Shown: positions 1 through 9,504 of the stretch, piece after piece
Position numbering within the stretch: the stretch's first letter is position 1
Layout of the letters: each line of letters begins with the position of its first letter
Source of the DNA: Gemmatimonadota bacterium
GTDB lineage: Bacteria > Gemmatimonadota > Gemmatimonadetes > Gemmatimonadales > GWC2-71-9
NCBI GenBank assembly: GCA_024640185.1
Contig: JAHEFN010000011.1
Location: 1 to 16,731, forward strand
Reading direction: 5' to 3'
Length of the DNA stretch: 16,731 nt
Made by a program: the position numbers and the translations under genes
The notes under the pieces: generated by a model
The model's input: the letters and a program-made list of their open reading frames with translations, nothing else
The model's database searches: none
Told to the model about the DNA's origin: nothing

Positions 1-399
1 TTCAACCAGATGGTGCGCGACGGCCGGGTGAGCGCCCCGATCGTCATTGGCCGCGACCATCTCGACGCCGGCAGCGTGGCCTCGCCGTATCGCGAGACCG
101 AGGCGATGAAGGACGGCTCCGACGCGGTGAGCGACTGGCCGCTGCTCAACTTCGCGGTCGGGGTGGCGAGCGGCGCCGGTTGGATGTCGTTCCACCACGG
201 TGGCGGCGTGGGCATGGGCTATTCGCAACACGCCGGGCTGGTGGCGGTGGCCGACGGCAGCGACGAGGCCGAGCAGCGCCTCGGGATGTGCCTCGTGAAT
301 GATCCTGCGATGGGGGTGATCCGCCACGCCGATGCCGGGTACAACAAGGCCCTCGACGTTGCCAAGACGCGAGGGCTGGACCTGCCGTCGATCGACTGA
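1..399 (+). CDS. hutU: Urocanate hydratase (urocanase), C-terminal part
   Basis: This is the 3' end of the gene for urocanase, the second enzyme of histidine degradation, which converts urocanate to 4-imidazolone-5-propionate using tightly bound NAD+ in the cytoplasm. The window cuts the gene, so only the last 132 residues are visible out of the roughly 550 usual for the family; the reading frame is open from base 1. The family signature is plain: FHHGGGVGMGYSQHAG, then VADGSDEAEQRL, and NDPAMGVIRHADAGY near the end. The stop is TGA at 397-399, and only 6 bp separate it from the stop of the convergent kinase gene. It belongs functionally with hutI and hutH further right, from which it is separated by the kinase and the egtBD genes. 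The identification is firm; the rest of the protein cannot be seen. Confidence 0.95.
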   Translation, partial: FNQMVRDGRVSAPIVIGRDHLDAGSVASPYRETEAMKDGSDAVSDWPLLNFAVGVASGAGWMSFHHGGGVGMGYSQHAGLVAVADGSDEAEQRLGMCLVNDPAMGVIRHADAGYNKALDVAKTRGLDLPSID

Positions 400-405
400 G
401 GTGGC

Positions 406-3579
<3,174 letters not shown>

Positions 3580-3798
3580 GGAGGGTCCAAGTAGTGAGAT
3601 CGGGAAGATCGGAAGGCAACCTACAGTTTACGCGGCCCCGGCGGGCATCGCCAGCATCTGCCACCCGCTTCGATGCGCACCGGAACCCGAATCGAGAGGC
3701 CGGTGTTTCCAAGGAGGTGGCATCGAGCCACCGCCGGGCGTACCCTACCAGTCCGCCGCCGCCACCCCCGAACTCCCGGACAGCAGCCGCCGCCTCCC
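3580..3798. promoter_or_regulatory. Divergent intergenic region, kinase / egtB
   Basis: These 219 bases separate the divergent kinase and egtB genes and must carry promoters for both. A weak -10-like TACAGT lies at 3622-3627 on the + strand, and TAAACT (3630-3625) on the minus strand overlaps it, but neither has a convincing -35. Further on is a Shine-Dalgarno-like sequence in a small hairpin (listed separately). The last ~60 bases before egtB are C-rich and have no ribosome binding site. No gene is supported here; the extensions of frames through it have no recognisable protein content. Confidence 0.5.
3711..3732 (+). promoter_or_regulatory. Orphan Shine-Dalgarno-like sequence inside a hairpin (egtB leader)
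   Basis: AAGGAGGTG at 3711-3719 is close to a perfect anti-16S match, yet no ATG, GTG or TTG follows at a usable distance. The same bases form a perfect 6-bp stem: GGTGGC (3716-3721) pairs with GCCACC (3727-3732) around a 5-base loop. The predicted egtB start lies about 80 bases downstream and has no ribosome binding site of its own. It may be a leader control element, a ribosome standby site, or chance in GC-rich DNA. Confidence 0.3.
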
Positions 3799-5097
3799 AT
3801 GACCTCCATCTCACCGCCCAGCCATCGGGATGCCCACCGCGGCCCGAACGCCGCCGCACCCTCACTCGCCGACCGCTTCGGTGCGGTGCGCCGCTGGACT
3901 GCCGCCCTCGCCGAGCCACTGGAGGTCGAGGACTGCGTGGTCAGCTCGATGCCGGACGTCTCGCCCACCAAGTGGCACCTCGCGCACACCACCTGGTTCT
4001 TCGAGACGTTCGTCCTCGCGGAGCACGCCCCGGCCCATCAGCCCGTCGACCCCAGCTACGCCTTCCTGTTCAACAGCTACTACGTCCAGGCCGGCGAACG
4101 ACATTGCCGCGCCCAGCGTGGTCTCGCGACCCGACCGACATTGGCGCAGGTCCTTCATTACCGCCGTCAGGTGACCGAGGCCGTCCTCGACCTGCTCGAG
4201 AGGGTCGGCCATGATCCCGACCACCCGGTGCATGCGCTGGTCGAACTGGGGATCCATCACGAGCAGCAGCATCAGGAACTGCTGCTCACCGACATCAAGC
4301 ATGTCCTGTGGACCAACCCCCTGCGACCCGCCTATCGGGCGCGGCCGGAGGAGCCCATTCGCGACCTCGCCCCACTCGAATGGATCGACGTTCCGGAGGG
4401 AGTCCACCAGGTCGGGTTCGCCGGCGACGGGTTTGCCTACGACAACGAGTCGCCCCGCCACCGGATCTTCCTCGAGCCGTCGCGGTTGGCCAACCGGCTG
4501 GTGACCAATGGTGAGTATCTGGCCTTCATCGACGACAACGGCTATTCCCGACCGGAGCTCTGGCTTTCCGCCGGCCTCGCGACGGTAGAGGATGAGCAGT
4601 GGGTGGCGCCGCTCTACTGGGAGCGCACCGGCCGCGGCTGGACGGAGTTCACCCTCGCTGGCAGCCATCCCCTCAAACTCGATGACCCGGTCTGTCACTT
4701 GAGCTACTACGAGGCCGATGCCTACGCCCGCTGGATCGGCAAGTCGTTGCCCACCGAGGGTGCCTGGGAGGTCGCCGCTGCGGGGATGCCGGTCGAGGGA
4801 CACTTTGTCGAGTCCGGACGGCATCATCCCGCCGCCGCCCTCACCGGGAGCGGGCTCACCCAGCTCTATGGCGACCTCTGGCAGTGGACCCGCAGCTCCT
4901 ACCTCGGGTACCCCGGCTATCGGCCAGCGAGCGGCGCCATCGGCGAATACAACGGCAAGTGGATGGCCGACCAATGGGTGCTGCGCGGCGCCTCCTGTGC
5001 GACCCCGGCAAGCCACGCCCGTCACACCTATCGCAACTTCTTTCCCTCCGCGACAAGGTGGCAGTTCGCCGGCATCCGCCTGGCTGAGGAGTCGTGA
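3799..5097 (+). CDS. egtB: Ergothioneine biosynthesis sulfoxide synthase EgtB
   Basis: EgtB is a non-heme iron enzyme that joins the sulfur of cysteine or gamma-glutamylcysteine to hercynine with O2, the C-S bond step of ergothioneine synthesis. The 432 residues are the normal family length. The N-terminal DinB-like domain carries SMPDVSPTKWHLAHTTWFFE (50-69) and GIHHEQQHQELL (151-162); by analogy with known EgtB, His63, His154 and His158 would bind iron. The C-terminal half is an FGE-sulfatase-like domain from about residue 195, with LANRLVTNGEYLAF and a conserved end (VLRGASCATPASHARHTYRN). The ATG at 3799 was chosen because family similarity begins about 20 residues later; no ribosome binding site is visible, and in-frame starts further upstream (3673) add unlikely sequence. 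Its stop overlaps the egtD start (GTGA), so the two are translationally coupled. Which thiol it uses cannot be read from the sequence; no egtA or egtC is nearby. Confidence 0.93.
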   Translation: MTSISPPSHRDAHRGPNAAAPSLADRFGAVRRWTAALAEPLEVEDCVVSSMPDVSPTKWHLAHTTWFFETFVLAEHAPAHQPVDPSYAFLFNSYYVQAGERHCRAQRGLATRPTLAQVLHYRRQVTEAVLDLLERVGHDPDHPVHALVELGIHHEQQHQELLLTDIKHVLWTNPLRPAYRARPEEPIRDLAPLEWIDVPEGVHQVGFAGDGFAYDNESPRHRIFLEPSRLANRLVTNGEYLAFIDDNGYSRPELWLSAGLATVEDEQWVAPLYWERTGRGWTEFTLAGSHPLKLDDPVCHLSYYEADAYARWIGKSLPTEGAWEVAAAGMPVEGHFVESGRHHPAAALTGSGLTQLYGDLWQWTRSSYLGYPGYRPASGAIGEYNGKWMADQWVLRGASCATPASHARHTYRNFFPSATRWQFAGIRLAEES

Positions 5098-6083
5098 GCA
5101 CACCAACCCGGTATGGCCATTCGCGGCGAGAGGCGCCGATCACCGCCCCCCCGAGAAGCATGCGCGAGGAGGTGTTGGCCGGGCTGCGTGCACCCCGCAA
5201 GGCGTTGTCACCGAAGTTCTTCTACGATGCCCGCGGCGCAGCGCTCTTTGAGCGGATCACCACACTCGAGGCGTACTACCCGACACGGAGCGAGCTCGCG
5301 ATCCTCGAGGCGCGGGTCGGCGAAATCGCGGCACTCGCGGGACCCGCCGTCGCCCTGATCGAGTATGGCAGTGGTGCTGGCCAGAAGGTGCGGCTTCTTC
5401 TCGATGCCCTCGATGCACCCGTCGCCTACGTCCCGATCGACATCTCGGGCGAGCAGCTGGAGCGAGTCGCCGCCTCACTACGGGACGACTATCCGCAGGT
5501 CGACATCCACCCATACCGCGCCGACTACACCCGGCCACTCGAGCTGCCACGATTCCCGATGGCCCGCCGCCGCGTGGCATTCTTTCCGGGCTCCACGATC
5601 GGGAACTTCGAGCCGACGGCCGCGGCGGGGTTCCTCCGTCGCGTCCGACGAAGCGTCGAGGACAATGGCGCCATGATCATCGGGGTGGACCGACGGAAGG
5701 ACCCCGCGGTCCTCGAGCGAGCCTACAATGACGAGGCCGGGGTGACGGCGGCCTTCAACCTCAACCTCCTGACCCGCCTCAACCGGGAACTCGGAGCCAC
5801 CTTCGACCTCGCGCAGTTCCGACATCAGGCCGTCTTCAACGACGAGGCCTCCCGGATCGAGATGCACCTCGAGTCCTTGACCGACCAGGTCGTGACCGTC
5901 GCCGGAGTGGCCATTTCGTTCCGGGCGGGGGAGACGATCTGGACCGAATCCTCCTACAAGTACGACCTGCCCCGACTTGAGCAGCTGGCCACCGATGCCG
6001 GTTTCCGCATCGACCAGCTCTGGACCGATCCAGACCAGCGCTTTTGGGTGGGATTCCTGGCGGCTGCCCCGGCCGACCACTAG
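5094..6083 (+). CDS. egtD: L-histidine N-alpha-methyltransferase EgtD
   Basis: EgtD trimethylates the alpha-amino group of histidine with three S-adenosylmethionines to give hercynine, the substrate of EgtB. The 329-residue protein has all family blocks: TLEAYYPTRSE (57-67), the SAM loop EYGSGAGQKVR (90-100), PIDISGEQL (115-122 region), FFPGSTIGNFEP (163-174), AYNDEAGVTAAFN (210-222), RIEMHLES (254-261) and TIWTESSYKYD (281-291). By analogy with the mycobacterial enzyme, Asn171, Tyr211, Glu285 and Ser287 would hold the histidine. The start is GTG at 5094, inside the egtB stop (4-bp overlap); GAGGAG at 5086-5091 lies only 2 bases away, so coupling to egtB translation probably matters more than this site. 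hutI follows after 65 bp on the same strand, which puts histidine use for ergothioneine next to histidine breakdown. Identification is firm. Confidence 0.96.
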   Translation: MSTPTRYGHSRREAPITAPPRSMREEVLAGLRAPRKALSPKFFYDARGAALFERITTLEAYYPTRSELAILEARVGEIAALAGPAVALIEYGSGAGQKVRLLLDALDAPVAYVPIDISGEQLERVAASLRDDYPQVDIHPYRADYTRPLELPRFPMARRRVAFFPGSTIGNFEPTAAAGFLRRVRRSVEDNGAMIIGVDRRKDPAVLERAYNDEAGVTAAFNLNLLTRLNRELGATFDLAQFRHQAVFNDEASRIEMHLESLTDQVVTVAGVAISFRAGETIWTESSYKYDLPRLEQLATDAGFRIDQLWTDPDQRFWVGFLAAAPADH

Positions 6084-6135
6084 GCCTTCGAGGCCATTCG
6101 GGAACCGCCCCACCCGTTCGTGGCACACCGTGCAG

Positions 6136-6141
6136 TAGATT
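6136..6141 (+). promoter_or_regulatory. Possible -10 element in front of hutI
   Basis: TAGATT matches four of six bases of the bacterial -10 consensus and lies 7 bases upstream of the GTG start of hutI, which has no ribosome binding site. This spacing would give a leaderless or nearly leaderless transcript. No clear -35 is seen, so hutI could instead be read from the egtBD transcript. Weak evidence. Confidence 0.25.
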
Positions 6142-6148
6142 TGCTGCT

Positions 6149-7375
6149 GTGACCACCACCACCCTGATCACCGGCATCAGCCAACTGGCGACCCCGCCCA
6201 CTCCCGGTCCGCGGCGTGGCGCGGCGATGGGCGACCTCCTCCAGATCGACGATGCCGCCATCGCCATCGTCGGGGCATCGATCGATTGGGTCGGTCCCCG
6301 TCAGGAGTGGACTGGGCGAACCGACCGCGAGATCGACCTGCAGGGCCGAGCGGTCATCCCCGCCCTGACCGATCCGCACACCCACGCCGTCTGGGCCGGG
6401 GACCGCTACCGGGACTTCGAGGCCCGCACTCAGGGCGCGTCGTACGAGGCAATCCTCGCCGCCGGCGGAGGGATCCGCAGCACGGTGCGAGCGACCGCCG
6501 ACGCGGCCGTCACGACCTTGACGGCACTGGCCGCGCCCCGAGTCGCGGCCCTGGTCGCCAGTGGCGCGGCAACCATCGAGGTGAAGAGCGGCTACGGCTT
6601 CGACCCCGACGCCGAACTGCGATCGCTCGAGGCGATTGCCGCACTCCGGGCGACGACCGCCGCCCGCATCATGCCGACCCTCCTGATCCACCTGCCTCCC
6701 GAGAACCTCGCCGATCGACCGGCATACCTGCGGGCCGTCTGTGAGGAGTTGATCCCCGAGGCAGCCCGACAGGGGCTCGCGGCCGCGGTCGATGTCTTCA
6801 TCGAACGCGAGGCGTGGAGTCCCGATGATGCGGTGACCATCTTCGCCGCCGCCAAGATGGCTGGCCTGCCGATCAAGGCTCACGTCGACCAGTTCCATGC
6901 CATCGGCGGCGTGGCGGCGTGCGTTGCCCATGGGGCACTCTCTGTCGACCACCTCGAGGCGAGTGGCGATCTCGAGATCGCCCTCCTCGGCAGCAGCGAC
7001 ACGATCGCAACCCTGTTGCCGGGGGTGACCCTGCACCTCGGCATCACCGCCGCTCCAGGTCGTCGCCTGATCGATGCCGGTGCCATCGTCGCCGTCGGCA
7101 CTGACCTTAACCCTGGCTCGTCACCGCTCTTTTCGACCCAGCAGGCGATGGCGTTGGCGGTGCGACTCAACGGCCTGAGCCCGGCCGAGGCGCTGACCGC
7201 CGGGACGGCAAACGCCGCAGCAGCACTTGGCTTCAACGATACCGGTGCGCTGATCGCCGGCTCGCGAGCCGACCTGCTGGTGCTCGCCGACCAGGATTGG
7301 CGTTCGGCAGTCTGGACCCTCGGCGCCTCCCCGATCGAGCGACTCTTCATCGCAGGACAGGAGATGCAGCAATGA
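6149..7375 (+). CDS. hutI: Imidazolonepropionase
   Basis: HutI hydrolyses 4-imidazolone-5-propionate to N-formimino-L-glutamate, the third step of histidine degradation. The protein (408 residues, normal length) is a metal-dependent amidohydrolase: DPHTHAVWAGDR holds the HxH metal pair (His77, His79), followed by IEVKSGYGFD (143-152), AHVDQFHAIGG (244-254, with His245), SVDHLE (265-270, His268) and GTDLNPGSS (317-325, Asp319). The GTG at 6149 was chosen because it directly precedes the family-like N terminus (TTTTLITGI); the longer frame from 6044 reads back into egtD and adds unrelated residues. No ribosome binding site is present, but a -10-like TAGATT sits 7 bases upstream. The stop overlaps the hutH start by 4 bp (ATGA), so hutI and hutH form one translation unit. 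Identification is firm. Confidence 0.95.
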   Translation: MTTTTLITGISQLATPPTPGPRRGAAMGDLLQIDDAAIAIVGASIDWVGPRQEWTGRTDREIDLQGRAVIPALTDPHTHAVWAGDRYRDFEARTQGASYEAILAAGGGIRSTVRATADAAVTTLTALAAPRVAALVASGAATIEVKSGYGFDPDAELRSLEAIAALRATTAARIMPTLLIHLPPENLADRPAYLRAVCEELIPEAARQGLAAAVDVFIEREAWSPDDAVTIFAAAKMAGLPIKAHVDQFHAIGGVAACVAHGALSVDHLEASGDLEIALLGSSDTIATLLPGVTLHLGITAAPGRRLIDAGAIVAVGTDLNPGSSPLFSTQQAMALAVRLNGLSPAEALTAGTANAAAALGFNDTGALIAGSRADLLVLADQDWRSAVWTLGASPIERLFIAGQEMQQ

Positions 7376-8904
7376 GTGAGGGATGGGTGATGGTCGGCGA
7401 GCCACTCTCGATCGCCGATGTGGTTCGTGTCGCGCGCGATGGCTTCCCCGCGACCCTCGCGTCGTCGGCACGGGAGCGGATGCGTGAGTCCCGCCAATAT
7501 ATCGAACGGCTGGTGGCCGAGGGACGGACGGTCTACGGCGTCACCACCGGATTCGGCAAGCTCGCCTCGGAGCGCATCGCACCGGAAGATGTCCGTCAAT
7601 TGCAGCGCAACCTCATCGTCTCCCACGCCATGGGTGTGGGCGAACCGATGCCCACCGAGGTGGTGCGGGCGATGCTGCTGCTCCGGGCCCAGTCACTTGC
7701 CCAGGGGAACAGTGGCATTCGGATCGAGGTGGTCGAGTTGTTGCTGCAGCTGCTCGACCGGGGGGTGCATCCGATCGTGCCATCGCAGGGATCCGTCGGC
7801 GCCAGCGGTGACCTCGCCCCACTGGCCCACATGGCCCTCACCCTGATTGGGGAGGGTCATGCCGAGCACCGCGGTGCGGTGTTGGAGTCGGCGGAAGCCC
7901 TCGAGGCGGTGGGACTCGAGCCGGTGGTGCTCGAGGCCAAGGAGGGACTCGCCCTCATCAACGGCACCCAGGCGATGACGGCGATCGGCGCCCTCACCAT
8001 CCATGATGCCCGCGAAATGGTGCGTGCCGCCGATATCGCAGCCGCGATGTCGCTCGAGGCCCTCCGGGGTACCAGGTCCCCCTTCGATCACCGGGTGACG
8101 CAGATCCGCCCGCATCCCGGGGCGATCCGTGCAGCCACCAACATGTTGACCCTCTCGGCCGACTCGCCGATCCACGCCTCCCACGCCGACTGCGAGAAGA
8201 TCCAGGACGCCTATTCGCTGCGCTGTGTCCCCCAGGTGCACGGGGCGTCACGGGATGCCATCGAGCATGTTGCCGAGGTGATCACCCGCGAGGTGAATGC
8301 CGTCACCGACAACCCGCTTGTCTTCGCCGAAGACGACTTGGTCATCTCGGCGGGCAACTTCCATGGTCAACCGGTGGCGGTCGCGATGGACTATGCCAAG
8401 ATCGCCATCGCGGAGCTGGCGAACATCGCGGAGCGGCGGGTGGAGCACATGTTGGATCCCGCCGTGAGTGGCATGCCGGCCTTCCTCGCCCACCAAGGCG
8501 GACTGCACTCTGGATTGATGATTTCGCAATACACCGCCGCCTCGCTGGTCAGTGAGAACAAGGTCCTGGCACATCCAGCCTCCGTTGATTCCATCCCGAC
8601 CTCCGCCAACCAGGAAGACCATGTCTCGATGGGCACCATCGCCGCCCGTCAAGCGGCAATGATCCTCCAGAACAGCTGGTGGGTGCTGGCCGTCGAGGTG
8701 CTGAACGCCACGCAGGCCCTCGGGTTCCATGCGCCACTGGTTCCCGGCCCAGCGGTGGGTGCCGCCGTGCGAACGGTGCGTGCTGTGGTGCCGCCGCTTG
8801 ACGCCGACCGGATCATGACCGGCGACCTGGCCGCGGTGCGTGAGCTGCTGGTCGACGGCTCGTTGCGGGAGGCGGTCGAAGCCGCGGTGGGCGAGCTGCG
8901 GTAG
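7372..8904 (+). CDS. hutH: Histidine ammonia-lyase
   Basis: HutH removes ammonia from L-histidine to give urocanate, the committed step of histidine degradation. The 510-residue protein has the usual length and a complete active site: the Ala144-Ser145-Gly146 triad in GSVGASGDLAPLAHM that cyclises into the MIO electrophile, Tyr55 in TVYGVTTGFGKL, the block LIVSHAMGVG (81-90), and the later FHGQPVAVAMDY and NQEDHVSMGTIAARQ. The start is the ATG at 7372 that overlaps the hutI stop; AGGAG at 7359-7363 with 8-base spacing supports it, whereas the longer frame from 7297 lies inside hutI. It competes with EgtD for histidine. The stop codon TAG supplies the first base of a heptamer tandem array, and no terminator hairpin is visible behind the gene. 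Identification is firm. Confidence 0.97.
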   Translation: MSEGWVMVGEPLSIADVVRVARDGFPATLASSARERMRESRQYIERLVAEGRTVYGVTTGFGKLASERIAPEDVRQLQRNLIVSHAMGVGEPMPTEVVRAMLLLRAQSLAQGNSGIRIEVVELLLQLLDRGVHPIVPSQGSVGASGDLAPLAHMALTLIGEGHAEHRGAVLESAEALEAVGLEPVVLEAKEGLALINGTQAMTAIGALTIHDAREMVRAADIAAAMSLEALRGTRSPFDHRVTQIRPHPGAIRAATNMLTLSADSPIHASHADCEKIQDAYSLRCVPQVHGASRDAIEHVAEVITREVNAVTDNPLVFAEDDLVISAGNFHGQPVAVAMDYAKIAIAELANIAERRVEHMLDPAVSGMPAFLAHQGGLHSGLMISQYTAASLVSENKVLAHPASVDSIPTSANQEDHVSMGTIAARQAAMILQNSWWVLAVEVLNATQALGFHAPLVPGPAVGAAVRTVRAVVPPLDADRIMTGDLAAVRELLVDGSLREAVEAAVGELR

Positions 8905-8956
8905 ACGAGAGACGAGAGACGAGAGACGAGAGACGAGAGACGAGAGACGAGAGACG
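8904..8956 (+). repeat. Heptamer tandem array GACGAGA, 7 full copies
   Basis: Seven perfect copies of GACGAGA (8904-8952) plus a partial GACG (8953-8956). The first base is the G of the hutH stop codon TAG. The strand is almost all purine. The same heptamer in the same orientation recurs at 15686-15774. The array fills most of the start of the hutH-lipoprotein gap and lies just upstream of a possible lipoprotein promoter. Confidence 0.97.
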
Positions 8957-8964
8957 GCCGAATG

Positions 8965-8970
8965 TAGTAC
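8965..8970 (+). promoter_or_regulatory. Possible -10 element for the small lipoprotein gene
   Basis: TAGTAC (within TGTAGTACT) lies 53 bases before the preferred GTG start at 9023 and 7 bases before an in-frame ATG at 8978. Any -35 at normal spacing would fall inside the heptamer array. The match to consensus is weak, and the call rests mainly on position. Confidence 0.22.
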
Positions 8971-9022
8971 TCTGCCGATGGACAGCGGGACCAACCGGTT
9001 TCCCTTCCCCCAGGAGTGTGCC

Positions 9023-9427
9023 GTGCGCTGCTTCTCCACCGCCCGTGCCACCTGCTCAGCGGCATTGTGCCTGACCGTCCTGCTTGCCACCACTGGCTGC
9101 GCGAGCTGGCGGCCGATCGAGCCGACGCCGGGAGCGGTGCCCCGCACCTATCCTGAGGGGGAGGTGTTGCGACTGACGATGGGTGACGGCCAACGAGTCG
9201 AGCTTCGAGTCAGCGCCGTGACGGCCGACTCGCTTTTCGGGTCGCTCAGGTTCCGCCCCGACTCCACCCTGGCGATCGCCCGGATCGCAGTTCGCCACAC
9301 CGAGCGGTTCCAGGCACGTGACGGTGGGTCGATCGCCCTGGTGGTGGGAGGGGTCCTGGTTCTCGGTCTCGTCGCCGCCATCGCCATCGTCGGGAGTGGC
9401 GGGTTGCCCGTCTTCAGCGATCAGTGA
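9023..9427 (+). CDS. Small putative lipoprotein with C-terminal membrane segment
   Basis: A 134-residue protein of unknown function. The N terminus (MRCFSTARATCSAALCL) is a signal peptide leading to LLATTGC, a plausible though imperfect lipobox with Cys25. The middle (about 38-95) looks like a small beta-rich domain containing EGEVLRLTMGDGQRVELRV and DSLFGSLRF; the end is a hydrophobic stretch SIALVVGGVLVLGLVAAIAI near 103-122, followed by a short tail. The GTG at 9023 was chosen because AGGAG at 9012-9016 is spaced 6 bases before it and the signal peptide starts there; an in-frame ATG at 8978 would add 15 residues ahead of the signal. The frame stays open further upstream through the heptamer array, but that part has no start signal. 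It may be read together with the beta-lactamase-like gene 77 bp downstream. No function is proposed. Confidence 0.7.
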   Translation: MRCFSTARATCSAALCLTVLLATTGCASWRPIEPTPGAVPRTYPEGEVLRLTMGDGQRVELRVSAVTADSLFGSLRFRPDSTLAIARIAVRHTERFQARDGGSIALVVGGVLVLGLVAAIAIVGSGGLPVFSDQ

Positions 9428-9504
9428 ACCGGTGACCCGAACCGTGGACGACACTGGGGCACGACCGGCTTGGCAGCCAGGGAACATCCAATGAGGAGCG
9501 ATCC

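Noticed and set aside
3862..5106. Minus-strand open frame of 414 codons opposite egtB
   Set aside because: It lies wholly opposite a clearly conserved gene and shows no recognisable domain; long antisense frames are expected at this GC content.
6083..6095. Short hairpin directly after egtD as a terminator
   Set aside because: The GGCCT/AGGCC stem has 5 bp and a 3-base loop without a T-run; too weak to claim that egtD and hutI are separate transcripts.
6080..7036. Minus-strand open frame of 318 codons opposite hutI
   Set aside because: It is a shadow of the conserved hutI frame without any protein motif.
8904..8956. CRISPR-like direct repeats
   Set aside because: The unit is only 7 bp and directly repeated without spacers, and no cas genes are nearby; the same holds for 15686-15774.
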